A stretch of DNA of 64,000 nucleotides, from positions 25,703,105 through 25,767,104 of the forward strand of contig JALIRH010000006.1 of assembly GCA_023055505.1 (NCBI GenBank), written 5' to 3'. Source of the stretch: Callipepla californica brunnescens. Lineage: Eukaryota; Chordata; Aves; Galliformes; Odontophoridae. The position numbers and the translations under genes are program-made. A model generated the notes under the pieces. That model was given only the letters and a program-made list of their open reading frames with translations. It ran no database searches and was not told the DNA's origin. This document shows, piece after piece, positions 1-12,830 of this stretch (positions are counted from its first letter, which is position 1; every line of letters starts with the position of its first letter).

Positions 1-1610
1 TGGAGTCCACCTCATATAGATATATGCAGCTGCTATGAATATACTGGGCCACAGCTGTGCCATGCAGGTTATTTGTGTCGTAGTGAATCAAGTAGCAGAA
101 TTTTAACTTGTCTCATAGGAAGCATAGAGTATTTTTCAAACAAATGTGTATGTGTATTAGGTTCATTGCAACACCTAATATAAAATAAACGGGTAAGTCT
201 GAAAAGAAAAAAACAATTTTTATGTTGATTTTCTTGTTATGTAGTTCTAAATGTCTGGTACATGAAGCAAACTTATTTTATACTTTCAGATATAATAGCT
301 TCTATGAAGTTATCTTGTCCTTTTTTTTTCTTGGAAAAAAGTTTCTTGCTACTTCTTTACAGATAAGATTACAAATTAGATCATTAATCAATATCAATCT
401 GTAAGTGTTTAAAGGCTACCATTGATTAAAGATAAACATCAGGAAGCAATCTGAAACAATGACTAATTCACTATTGCAAATAGGAGGAAAATCTTTTTTC
501 CTATTTTAAAGTACTTAAGTAGCACAAAATCTATTTCAGTTCAAATTGACCTTCCAGAGGAGGAGTATTTTAAAGTATGTAATTAACAACAACAATAAAA
601 AACCCATCCACTTCCTAGGATAACTGGTTTCATGAGCTATCTGTACAGTGCTTCTCACAGAACTGGTTTTTGAAGGAATATTTTGTGCTATTAAAAATAA
701 GTGAGGAGAGCCCTATAGGATAATTCTGATAAATGCATGAGTGGGCATTGATTGTCACCTTGAGTGCCCAATCTGAGCCAACAGGTTATTAACATAGCAT
801 GCTGAAGTGAAGGGAAACGCTAAATGAATAACAGGATGCAAAGGGGGGGTGTGTGAATTCCTGCGGAAAGTAAAATATAAATGTGTAATCATATGATCTT
901 GCTTGAAAGGAAACCCAAGTTTTTGCTGTAACAATAGATATTTTTTCAAAGAAAACACTTGCATTTTTCCAAGTTTAAATAATCCAGAGTGGATGTCTGT
1001 TTTGTTAAGGTGGAAGTTTGGGAGGAGATGAAAAAAGGAACTGTTTTATGAAAGACATCTCAAGAAATTGTGTCAATTTGAATAAATTCTTCACTTGGAT
1101 GTCTACAAAATCCTTAGTTCTTACTTTAAAAGCTAAGTGTAAGAGACAAAAAGTCTTCCCTTCCCAAGACTTTAAGACAGTACAAAATTGTCTCCAGAGT
1201 TAAAGCCAGATGAGTTTTTCTGTGGTGTCAAGATTGAAGTGCAGTAAGCTTCAGTGCACTTAATGTATTCCAGATTCTAGGAGATTGATGTACTTTTTTT
1301 TTTTTTTCTGTAATAACTGATAATATTCTGCTAAGCAGTTGCAGTTGGTTGTCGTAGTTTGTTGTTCAGTTACTCAGTGGCTGCTGCAAAGCCATCCTTC
1401 TTCATGCTGCCCATCAGTAACACCAGCTCACTGATGCAGAAGCTGTCTGTGTAGTTGGGTCACTCTCAAGTTAGCACAGTGGTAGATGACTTTCCCTGCC
1501 CATGTCAGGTACTCTGACCGTATGCTAGAAGATGAAGTTCTGACTCAGTAGTCTTTCTTGACTCCTGAGTTCTGTAGTCAAGAAAGAAGTTTTAGTAGGG
1601 GCTGAAAATA

Positions 1611-2315
1611 ATCGCAGGATGACTTGGATTGGAAGGTAATGTAGTCCCAAGCACCTTGCCATAGGCAGGGTTGCCAGCCACCAGATCAGACTGCCCAGGG
1701 CCCATCCAAGCTGGCCTGGAACACCTCCAGTGATAGGGCATCCAGACTTCTCTGGGCAACCTGTGCCAGGGCCTCGCCACTCGCTGAGTAAAGAATTGTC
1801 TCCTAACATCTGACCTGATTCTTCTTTCTTCTTGTTTGAAATTGTTTCCCCTTGTCCTGTTGTATCAGGCAGTATAAAAAGTCAGTCCTCTCCAGCTTAC
1901 ATGCTCCCTTTGTGTACTGGAAGGCCACACATAAATCTCCCCAGGGCCATCTCTCCTCTCCAGGGTGAACAAGCCCAGCTCTCTCAACCTTTCTTCACAA
2001 GAGAGGTGCTCCAGCCCTCTGATCACCTTTCTGGCCCTCCTCAGGACCTTTTCCAACAGCTCTGGATCATTCTTGGACTGAAATTCCCAGGCCTCTACAC
2101 AGGTGGGAACTCATGATGGCAGAGGAGAGGGGAACAATCACCTTCCTCTCCCTGCTGGCCACTGTTCTTTTGATGTAGCCCAGGATGCTGCTGGCATTCT
2201 AGGCTGCAAGAGCACACTATTGGCTCACATCCAGCTTTTTGTTTACAAGGGCATCCAAATCCTTCTCCACAGGGCTGCTCTCAATCAGTCTGTCTCCCAG
2301 TCTGATCAGGTATGA
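1611..2315 (-). mobile_element. CR1 LINE, 5'-truncated copy with 3' region
   Basis: Read on the - strand this matches the 3' part of the avian CR1 retrotransposon: the end of the reverse-transcriptase ORF followed by the 3' UTR. The frame at 1865-2056 includes RARKVIRGLEHLSCEERLRE, LGLFTLERR and the typical downstream residues. On the + strand it shows the usual reversed 3' UTR phrases, such as GGGCATCCAGACTTCTCTGG. Truncation at the 5' end is typical of CR1. Indels break the frame, so it is inactive. It is better preserved than the copy near 7060-7790, so it is probably younger. The ends are approximate. Confidence 0.9.
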
Positions 2316-5171
2316 AACAATGATTCTCAAGTCTGCTTCATCATAGAGCTGGATGTCTCACATGGTCAGTCAAAACTAAGAAGTTATTTGGGACAGTGTT
2401 GCTTTTCAGCTGTGTGATGCTACCTGGACGTAACAAATAGATTAGCAGTCTTGAAAGTCAAGCAGGTTAGCTTAAATCACTGCTGGAGTATTTATTTTGT
2501 GTGTAAGATACTTTCTGAAAGTGGCTTAAGGCAAGCTTGTTATTTTTAAGAGATTGGGATAAATCAGGCAGGTGTTTGCTGACTGTCAATAAAGAGTGAC
2601 TTTGTATTTGTCCTTGTATTACTTCATTCTGTTTTGATGCTAAATGCCAATACGTTTGTGCATTCAGCAGTGAAAAACGTATAGAAGTGGAATATGGGAC
2701 AAGTGTAAATTCAGCATCTGGGGCACAACTTGACAATCATTTAGCCTGTGTTCTCTGTGCCTGCTAAAATGAAAAAAAATCTTTTACCTTTAGCTTTGGT
2801 CGCTATAATGTTGTCAGTTTGTCATATAATACCTTACCGCAGCAAGAAAACACAGTGAGTCTTCTCAGGATTTGGGGGAGCTAGTTAAAGGGATAAGGGA
2901 TAAATATGAATAAAAGTGGAGTTAGTGTGCTCATTTTGTTTAATTTGCATTCTGGGGATTTTTTTTTTTTTTAAGGTATACTGAGAATTAAGTAAAGAAA
3001 CTGAGGAGGAGAAGCTGTGCTGTGTATGTGAATCGATACCTTAGGAACAAAATTTAACATGTTGCTTATTAATTATTCTTTCATCCATTTCAGTAAGAAT
3101 TCCTGTGGTTTAAAGTATGCAGCTTTTTACTCTTGCTTATTGGACAGGATTCTGCTATTACAGAAGAAAGTTTCTGTTCAAAATTAGTTCAGGATTGGTT
3201 TCTTATGTTGTATGCAAGTGATTCTGGCAAACACAACAATAACAAAATGCTTAAGAACTTTTTCCAGTAAGTTTGCATTGCCTAATTTTGCTTTGTGATA
3301 TGCCAAAGAATGTGTGTTAATTATAACATAGCTTAAATTTGCAGTGCACCCATTGTCATCACATACATTATATCAAAGAATATATTTTATTTTCCTGTGA
3401 TGTCTGCTGGTCTATCATACTGCATATTCGAGAGAACAAGCTACGTGGGATTCCTGCTTAGAAGAGTATGGCTTAAGATGTACAGTTAAAATGTATGGAT
3501 GATAAAGGCAGATAAAATGGGAGACAACTTATGTATTCTTTCTCATTGAGAATAGCTGCAGTATATCTGCAATCTTGTGGATAACCTTTTTACCAATTGT
3601 TAGATTTTTTTCTCTGAAACAGAAACCTCAAGTTACAAAAGAACTAATTAAAACTCAACCTCCCATGGCCAGGATAATGCATCAGGTTTAACCTGACTTG
3701 CTTTCAATTCAGATGATTATATTTACTTGTTTGTGTAATGCTGCTTTCTTCATGTATTTTTGAAAGGACAGCTTCCCTTCCATGTTTAGCATCTTATTTG
3801 GAAGTTGGAGGAACAAAGAAAAAGGTGGAAAATGTTTTTTGTTGGTTTTTTTTTTTGGGTACTGTTCCCCTCCCCCTGTCCAAAATTATTACAGAATGTG
3901 TACCTTGGAACTGTGTGGGTATTTCAGTGTGAGTACCATACTATTCAAGTTATTTTCTCTTGTGAGTTGCTGTACTTAACTTCTGTATTTCAGTTCCCTG
4001 TCCTGCCCCAGCCCAAAGTCGTACTAAGCACTTATAGCTTGTCTGCTACAGGCTATTTTAGCCTGTATTTTACATAACAGAACATAAGTAGGGATTTAGG
4101 CTTTGAAGTCCTAAATTCTGATCCTCACAAACAATGATTAAAGCCGTGTAGCTGTGACATCACTTTCAATCTCAGTATGTGTATGTTTTCATTGTTTCAT
4201 GCTCGTTCTTACCTTGATCAGAAATGTTTTAGGAGTGCTGTGCTGCTAGGCAGGGATCGCAGCTGGGCAGCCCTGTTCTGTGATGCACTGATACAACTGA
4301 CATTCAGTACACCCCATAAAGTATATATAAAAAGGCAAACTCTTTTTGCATCAGACAGTAAGATGTTGCCGTGTGAGCATGTCTGTAGGATAAAAGGGAT
4401 AAATTAGTTGCTAACAGTGACAGTAAATGTATTCTTCAGTTGTGCTTTTTTTTTTTTTTTATTTTCTGGAACTGTTAGTACTGAATTATTTGAGTGGTAA
4501 CTGTTAATCGTTGTTAAAGCCCCCATTGAAGGGAAGGGTAATGAAAGGTTATCTCTTCATCTCTGTTCTAGTCAAAACTGTGTGAGAAATCAGTGTAGGA
4601 GCCTCTTACTTTCCACAAAACTGTTGTAACGTTTCTTGAAAACCTAGTCCCAGTATGGATAGTATTTAGCTTGTCTCTGTAGCCCTTGTTAATAGGGAGA
4701 TTAGTTTTAAGTATACTGCTGTATGCTTTGCTGTGAATGTTGCAGTGAATATTCTGCCTTGTTTGCAATATCAGAGCCTAGAATACAAACTATCCAGTGT
4801 GAACCAGGTAAATGTTCCAGAGGTTGACATTATTATGGTTAAAATGGCATTCAAAACCAGAACTACTATCAAGGTTCCTATGTGGCCTCAGGAAATAGTG
4901 CAACTTTTCTGACACCGTATATTCCAAATCTTGTTGGTTTTTTTTTTTTTTTTTTTGCTAATATTTTTATTATTATACTCTAATATTGGAAGACAATGAG
5001 GTTTGGAGCTTTTTTAAACAAACTGTGGCAATGGATGAACCCTCCTCCAAAGACAGTTGATCAGGGAAGCATAATTGGAAATAGCATCATGCCTTCAACA
5101 TCTGTGTTCCATGGGTTTCATTAGAATTTGTATGGGTATAATTTGCTTGACTGTGACCTTTAAAAATACAC

Positions 5172-5198
5172 ATGTACACATGTATGTATGTATGTACG
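5172..5198. repeat. ATGT tetranucleotide repeat, short
   Basis: Several ATGT units follow a CACATGTACACATG stretch. It is intronic. Confidence 0.7.
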
Positions 5199-6558
5199 CA
5201 TATCCTGGTAATTTAATATCGATGCTCCTTAAAGTGTACCAATAATCTATGAACTCTGAAACTGCTTTAATGGGATATGTGCCTTAATAACTCTTCCTCC
5301 TGCATGTATTTGTTGATAGGAGAAATGCCCTAGCTTTTCCTGTTAGCATTTATATGTATTCTGATAAGGAAATAAGACTTGCTTGTATGAGTAAGCTCTG
5401 TACATGTTAACTGTTCTAGCTGGTTATGAGATTGTTTATATAGCTCAAAAGATTTTTGGCTTATTTTTCTTAAGTAAACAAAGTCTGTGCTCCGTAACTG
5501 CTTGGTAGAAAAATTAATGGTTAATGAATGATTGCTTTCTGAATTGTTTGAGAAATCTAGCTACGTAACTAGAGGTAGTTCCTAGTTACCTGAACTCAGT
5601 TGTTGTAATGGATTTATTTATAAATTCTTTTTAAGAGAGCATGAAGCAAGCAAACAATTTCAAGTGCTTTTCAGAGTTTCAGGTAACGTGTTGACATAAG
5701 TTTTCTGGGTAGAAGCTCAAGTACTTCCTATATCCCAGTGTGATGATGGCTTGTTAAAGCTGTATGTTTTAACAAGACATTATATTAATGATGAAACCAA
5801 TTGTAGTTATTCTAGAAACTTAAATGAAGTAAACTGTGAGAAACAGAACATCTATCTGAAGGTACTTTAATAAAATGTAGTTTTGCTGTTTGTTACCTGT
5901 GAATGTTAAAGAAGGGTGCACGCTAATAGGAATTAGTCACCTTCGGTGATGCATGCTGAACACTGCTTTTAATTGAATAATGAGATCCTTATTTTTTTCC
6001 ACTGAATAGCTGCCTCCTAAAATTCAACCCATGTGACATTTGAATTGCTCTGTATTGCACACTTTATGCGTGGCAGCATGTAATGTCTAATAAGCTGAAA
6101 GATGTACATACATGGGCCCTAAAGACAAATTGTAGTTGATTGCATAAAGTAGGAATTTATTGGCGCAAGTTCATGGTCTGTCTGGTCAAATATTTTGACT
6201 CCAGCATCAGACTCCATTGTTATGTGTTCAACATAAAATTCCTGTGGACCAGCATAAGATACTAGCTTTTCTACTGAGGTATTCAGTGCGTGCACTTTGA
6301 TTCTTGATGTCTACATTTGAGTTGCAACTGAAGGTTAATGTCTTTTACTGATTGTGAATATGCAGTGTAAATATTTGTTTATATTTGGAGGAAAAGATAA
6401 TGGTATCTCCCTATCTTCTCACTGTGCCATCTGTTGTTTCCTGCACTTTTATCAGACAGTGGTAAGAAATGTATCCAGACCACTGAGACTGAAGGCTTTT
6501 TTAATATATTTTTCTTCTTGACCTATTTAGTTGGGAAGCTTTGTAGACAGATGGAACC

Positions 6559-6632
6559 TGTGTGTGTGTGTATATGGATATATAATATGTATATGTATAT
6601 ATAATATGTATATAGTTACATATGTATATAGC
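6559..6632. repeat. TG/TA microsatellite
   Basis: A short TG repeat passes into TATATG and TATA units over about 74 bases. It is intronic. Confidence 0.85.
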
Positions 6633-7059
6633 TGTTAATGCTTAAAAAGGAGAATAATGCCAATATTAATTTCCAGTCAGTATTCTAATCAGGTAGCATA
6701 GATGTTAGTGCGCTATATTTAGTGATGTGAAAGGGGGAAAAAAGAAACCATAGTGCTACACACCAGAGTTTGCGGGTAGATTGCAATGATTGTGCCCTTC
6801 TGTGGGAAGCCCTCAATCCCCATAGTCTTCAGTGTTGTCTCTCATTGTTGGCTTATTACCAAACTGATAAGTTGTAGATCGGATAAATGGATTATAGATG
6901 GACAGAAATCTTCCTGTACCACTGGGCTCCAATTATTGTGCACAGCAGCGTGACGTCCTTTTGTGGTACTGCTCCAGATTCAGTATTTCACTGTGGGATG
7001 GAATAGACCCTAAGTAAATCATGTGAACTGGGGGCAGTGGCCCATGGGCTAGAAAGCAG

Positions 7060-7790
7060 AATCGCTCTTCAGAGCCTTCAGCAACTCAGAGAGACAAGCT
7101 GACAGGAATCTGAGTTAGAGCAAAGGCATGTACAGCCAGGCATCTTGAGATTAACCTTATGCAACAGTATGGGTTTAGGATTGTCTACCTTGAAAGAAGC
7201 TTTGCAGAATACAATCTGTGAGTTCTGGTGGACAACAGTTTGAAGAGGTGTCGGCAATGGCTATGTGGACTTTGCAGTGAAGAAGTCAAACTATCCTGAG
7301 CTATGTTACTAAGAGCATGGCCAGCAGATCCAGTGAAGTGTTTTTGCCTTTTATTTGGAATTTTAGACAACATGTGATGTACTGGGTACAGTTTTAAACT
7401 TCCTAGAACAAGGTGCATCAATGGGAGCAAGCCCAGTGGAATACCGTCTGCATAGTTAGGGTGCTGAAATACCTTGTGTATGAGGAGAGGCTGAGAGATC
7501 TAGGTTTGTTCAGTGTTCAGAGGAGAAAGCTGTTTGAAGATCTTATTGTCATCATAAGCAAACTACTTAATGGGTGTGTATTGAGGAAGCAGATTCTTAT
7601 CAGAAATGTACAAAAGGTAATGGTTACAGGTTACAGCATGGGAAGTTCACACATGGGCTGTTGCAGCTAGGGATATTAGGGAAATAGTGTTTAACATGAG
7701 TGTAATCAGGCATTGGAATTAATTGCCCTTGGAGACACGGAACTTCCACCTTCAACAGGTCCATTGACCTTGACAGTGAAAAAAGCTGAG
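7060..7790 (+). mobile_element. CR1 LINE fragment, old and decayed
   Basis: The + strand frame at 7413-7670 contains YEERLRDLGLFSVQRRKL, the hallmark CR1 C-terminal reverse-transcriptase segment. Upstream sequence (AGCATGGCCAGCAGATCCAG near 7314-7333, and the stretch around 7226-7260) matches the CR1 region just before it, with stops and indels. It continues into CR1-like 3' sequence to about 7790. Divergence is high, and the limits are estimates. Confidence 0.8.
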
Positions 7791-10700
7791 AATAAGTCTT
7801 GTGTCACAAGCAGAAGATAGTTTTGAGCTGGAAGGGAAGTAAACCTCCAGAAGTTCTCTTGATTTCCCTGCTATGCTTCAGACGTTCCAGAAAGTCTTCT
7901 GTTTGATTTTGTTAGATTTTGAGTCAGCATTGAAAGATGTCATCTCATTTGGTGGAATTTATGTTTTTGCCTCCTTATAAATAAAGAGGTATTTCTATTA
8001 GTAATTGGTTAATTGTTAGTGCCCATAAAGAACAAGAATTGATCTTGAATACTGTAGTAAAGCAACCTTCCAAACTCAATTCCATACCCTTTTAATACAG
8101 TCATAGAAAACTCAACATAGTATTTGCTAGTATTGAGCTGTCTGGTTATGGAGTATAATATGAAACGTAATTGACCATTTCATTTTATTCAATTGAAAGC
8201 ATACAGGAATTCCTCAGGCAAAATTCTATAAGATTTCCATTGAGCCATCATTTGGATGAAGACAAAATCAGTACTTATTTAAAAAAAAAAATAAATAAAA
8301 TAAAAAAATCTGAGTTAAACATTGAGTGCCAGCTCCAAGTCTGAGTGAGATGAGTTCCTCACATAAACTTAATATGCAATAAAATAATGATGAACTGTAA
8401 AAGGAAGTTAAAAATTACTACAGATTCCTCCACCTTCTAATAAGAAAGGATTATTAGTGTACAAAGCTAAGAAAGCAGATGCTTCAAAAAGACCTCCTGA
8501 GCTGAGTTCAGTTGTGTTTTGAAATTTGAAATTTAATAAAAATGCTTGAATCTGTTCTGCTAATTGACATTTTCCACTTCCATCAAACATACTTTTCCAT
8601 CAAAAGTATAACAAATGGTTAGTTTTGAACAAAATATAATACCTGATTAGCTTTATAAGTGTTTCATTTTCCCAAAGTATGGGCGGAAAAAGTGATAAAT
8701 AAACTGTTTTCAGATTTAGTGGTCTATCACATCTTTGTACTTTTGTACAGGTGCTTCTGTGCATTTAGGCTCATTTTCCCATTGATCTCATTCCAGAAGG
8801 AAGTAAATCACCACTTTATTTTTGATTCACATCTAATAGTTAGGCAAGCTTTTTTTTCTTTTTTTTCCCTTTTTGTGGCTAAAGCAGTGTCATATGAATA
8901 AGTAAGCGACAATTTGCAGGCATACGTCTGCATTTGTTATGTTTGTTTTTTCTTTTTGTTTCTGTACAACCAAGGCAGATGTACCCAGACAAGTAATGGA
9001 ATGTGAAATACATAAGAAGAAATGTATCTTGTCAGGATATGGTTTGGGTGATTCAGCAGGTGACTCTTTGTGATAGGAACAGGAGTTCATTGCCTCCAAG
9101 TGTTGAAACCACAAGCAGTGTATGGTTTGGTGTGTGGTTGTTAAACTTCAAAGCCCAAGTGAGAGTTGATGTATTTGAACAACTGCTTATTTCCTGCAGT
9201 TTACTTTTCTGTTTTAAAGTAATTGATAAAAGCTAAAGAAAGAAATTCTATTCTGTACAGGTGTTTTTTAAATAGGAACTGTGAAGTAAACTTCTGACAT
9301 CAGCTGACCTGTTGCAGTTGGCTACCCATGAAAGCCCTACATGCTGATTGCTACTCTGCTTCTTTATAGGAATGTTATTTGTAGCCATTTTGAGAATTCT
9401 TTTTTTTCTCAGAAATGTCATTTGCTCAGACTCTCTTTAATTTGAGGAAAATAAGTGCTGATGCACTAGAGGCTTAGAAATTCCCAGATAGGATTTATCA
9501 ATGACCCCCTTAGACAAGGACCGTAATAACTTATTTCTAATCCTTTACTATAGCCTACCTGCCTTCTCACTGCTCCTCAAAAATGGCTGCTTGCTTTTCC
9601 ATTCCCAATAAATTCTATTCTATCTCCGAGTTTGGGAGTCCAGTGGAAGTGTTCTAAAAGAGAAGCATGGATGTGCGTTAAGGGGATGAGACCATGCTAT
9701 GTAGTGTTGTGGCAGCTTCAGATTTTATTACTTCCTCAAGTCAGGATCTGTGGCTACTGATACCAACTCTGCAGATAAAATAACTGTGGAGTATCTCACA
9801 TACTGCAGTGTGGGAATATCTGCTTTAGGTAGTGCAAGTGTTTGTGTGAACAAAGACTAAGTGTTCCAAAAGCAATCGCTGCATTCTCAGTTTTGGAGGT
9901 AAGTGTTTATTGACTTAGTATGATGTTTCTGGAGTGATTAATTAGCATGCTGTGAACTAAGTTCAGCATCACTCAGTTAGTCACTTAAGAAACAAAATAT
10001 ACAACTTAGTTGTTGGTTTTCCTTCTACTTAAGAAAACATAGCAGTGTGTTTAAGTACCACTTTGTGGCAACTGAAGATATTGTCCACCTTTTGTAAGGG
10101 AGACTTGTGCATTAATGCTTAACATTCCACACTGAATAATGCTGTTACTCATTCTTTTGAAAATCAATATTAAAAAAAAAATAAGCATGAGATTTTGGTG
10201 ATTTTTTTTTTTTTTTTGTTTTTGTTTTTTGTAATGAACTTCGGCCATCTCATGTAGCAGAGCTTGAGATGGTTGTAGTCTGATCAAACTGTGAGCAATT
10301 TGCTTGCATACAATAGCTTTTCCCATCTTTGACAGAAGGTGTTTTTAAATTTTATTTTTCATTTTATAAAAATCTTAAGAAAAACACCTATCTACTTCAG
10401 CAGTTCAGGGCTTGCTAAGCTGCATTCTGGAAATGGTACAGAAGGCAATATACTATGAAAGCTGAGGAAAATTGTATGCAGGTTAAATTTCAAGTTCTTA
10501 GATGCTTTTTGAAACAGTTTTTTTATATCTTTATGGCATGCGTCTTAGGAAAACATTGTAGAATCTAGTGTCCTTGTTACGTAAAGGGCTTTTAAAACTT
10601 ATTTCTTCTGTGCTGAAACTTCAGCTGTGTTTAAGAATGCAAAGTTACTGTTGACGCTTTTAAAAGAAACATTTACTGTATGTGGGTGTAGTACTGTAGG

Positions 10701-12754
10701 GAGAATAATCCAATTACTCCACCAGTTACGTTTTGGAAAGCATTTTGTATGTGGACACAGCAGGCATTTTTGCATAAGTCAGCGGGGTTGATTAACATCA
10801 TGTGCTCTGTAATGTAAGAGACTGTCTCAATTCACTGTCCTTTTGATATTTTAAATAGAGGAATGGAATATAATGTAAGGTGTTGAAAATAAAATTAGTT
10901 CTATAAATAGGGGAAAAAGGTCACTGCTGTTGCTCATAACTTTTCAGTTCCTTATACTTGTAAGATATTTTAAAGCCAGCATTTAAATACTGAACTTGCT
11001 TCAAATCTGAAGAGCAAAATAGGTATGTGCTTCTCTCAAACCATATCAGAGGAAAGAAGGTCATCAGACAGTTTCAGTTGGTAAGGTGTTTCCGTTACTA
11101 TTCTAACCTTTTGTACTAGTGATACAAAAAGAAATGTTGATTGAGAATTGGAAAAAGGAAAAGCTGTGGCTGACTACTCAGACTTCTGAGTATTGCGTTA
11201 TGCAAGGTGGTTTCCTTCTCAGCCAACTTCTATTTCCCACAGTAGTGGGAGCATGCTAAAGAAAAGAAAACCAAACCAAAACAGATGTTTTGTTTTGCTA
11301 TATAGGCCAACTAATGGCTACTTGCCTTTTAGTTTTTTGTTTTGCAATGAAATAGAAAATATATTAGGGGGAACATGAGTGTATGTGTGTGCGCACAGAG
11401 TGTTCTTCACCAAGTGGATTTGTGCTGCCTGATCACGCAACTTGACTTGGTGTGTGTTCAGAATCAAAAGTTGGGGCGTGGTTTCTAGAAGTACGGAGTA
11501 TGTGAAGCAGCAAGTAGTAGTGCTGAGGAGTGCCTCACATCATGAAATGTGTTGCTTCTCTAGAACAGGTGGGCTCAGATGAGTCTGACACGTTTATATA
11601 TAGAGTGGTGGTAGAAATTTTGCCACACCTTCAGTTTTGACAGTCTACTGGGAAATTGTGCCTGTACTACAATTATCCATAACCTACTCATTTCTCTTGG
11701 TACTGATCATTTGCTCCTCTCTTCTGTCCCTAGTACCCAAATCCTATTTCAGATTTTTCTTTGTTCTGGAAGATGTTTGATGACTCAGTTTTGATTCAGA
11801 AAAATTGGTTTCAGTGTCATAAAGTTTCATCAAATTCATTTGCAAAGCATTTTAATTCATTATCATTGTTATTAGCTAGAATCTTGAGTTTTGAGAAAGA
11901 CATAATTCCTGACAAAGATATGAAGGATCACTACATTTTAGAAATATAGTTCTTAAAATTAAGACACTGTGAAAACTATCTGAACTGTAAGAGTGGGAAC
12001 AAATTATCCTATGTCTGCTGGTTGCATGTTTTTTGCCACCTTCTGTCCGAGGTCTGGTAACTGGCAGTTAGCAACCAGTCTGCTGAGAGAGGAGTGAGAC
12101 CCTCCATCTCTTTTAGCCTTTTTCCTAGTGGAAGCTCATAAGTGTCCCAGGCAGGAATGTAGCCATGTGGATTTTTGCTTCTTCTCCCAATGAGCACACA
12201 GATAAATTTTGATCTCTCAAAAATCAAAATTTGTCTGGATAAGGGTCATCAGTGGAAATGAATGAGGAGGGAAATGAGGTGAAAGAGGGCAGATACAAAT
12301 GTTATACTAGCTGATATTTTCGATCTCAGTACAGTATTGGTATAGTTAGGTTGAATTGTTCTGTAATTGTTGCTACCTTAAACCCATCCCACCACAAGTC
12401 TTTTGCAGTCTTTCAAAATCATGTGCTACTGAAAACAGGATGAGGTCTTCTCTGTGTGAGATGATGTGGGGGGGAAAAGATCTGTCTTCCTTTAATTTGG
12501 TAATGGCCCCAAGCCTACAGTTGCTGTCTTTCATAAAGTGGATCACATTTATTTCATTATTCCGTAAAACATGGGTATTTACACTCTATGTAAATATTTC
12601 GATACTTGAGGTATACTCAATTATTCAGAATATACTCAAGTATTCAGAAGATTCTTTGACTGCATTAGTCAGCTCCATGCCCACAGCCTTATTAAACTTC
12701 AAATTAGAGCCATATTGGCCTAAACAGAAAGTTTGAGAGAATTTCAGAGGAATT

Positions 12755-12830
12755 GCCTTAATATATATATAATTATATATAAATATATATATATTATATA
12801 AAATATATATATATATATTTTTTTTTCCCC
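12755..12830. repeat. AT dinucleotide-rich microsatellite
   Basis: About 65 bases of nearly pure TA repeats with small interruptions are followed by a T run. It is self-complementary and could form hairpins or cruciforms. It sits in AHR intron 2 and is probably polymorphic. Confidence 0.9.

Noticed and set aside
12356..12736. 126-residue open frame in intron 2
   Set aside because: It has no domain, its composition resembles intron sequence, it includes a slippage duplication, and it runs up to an AT microsatellite.
12755..12830. TA-rich tract considered as a promoter or origin
   Set aside because: It is a plain AT microsatellite in an intron with no other promoter signals around it.
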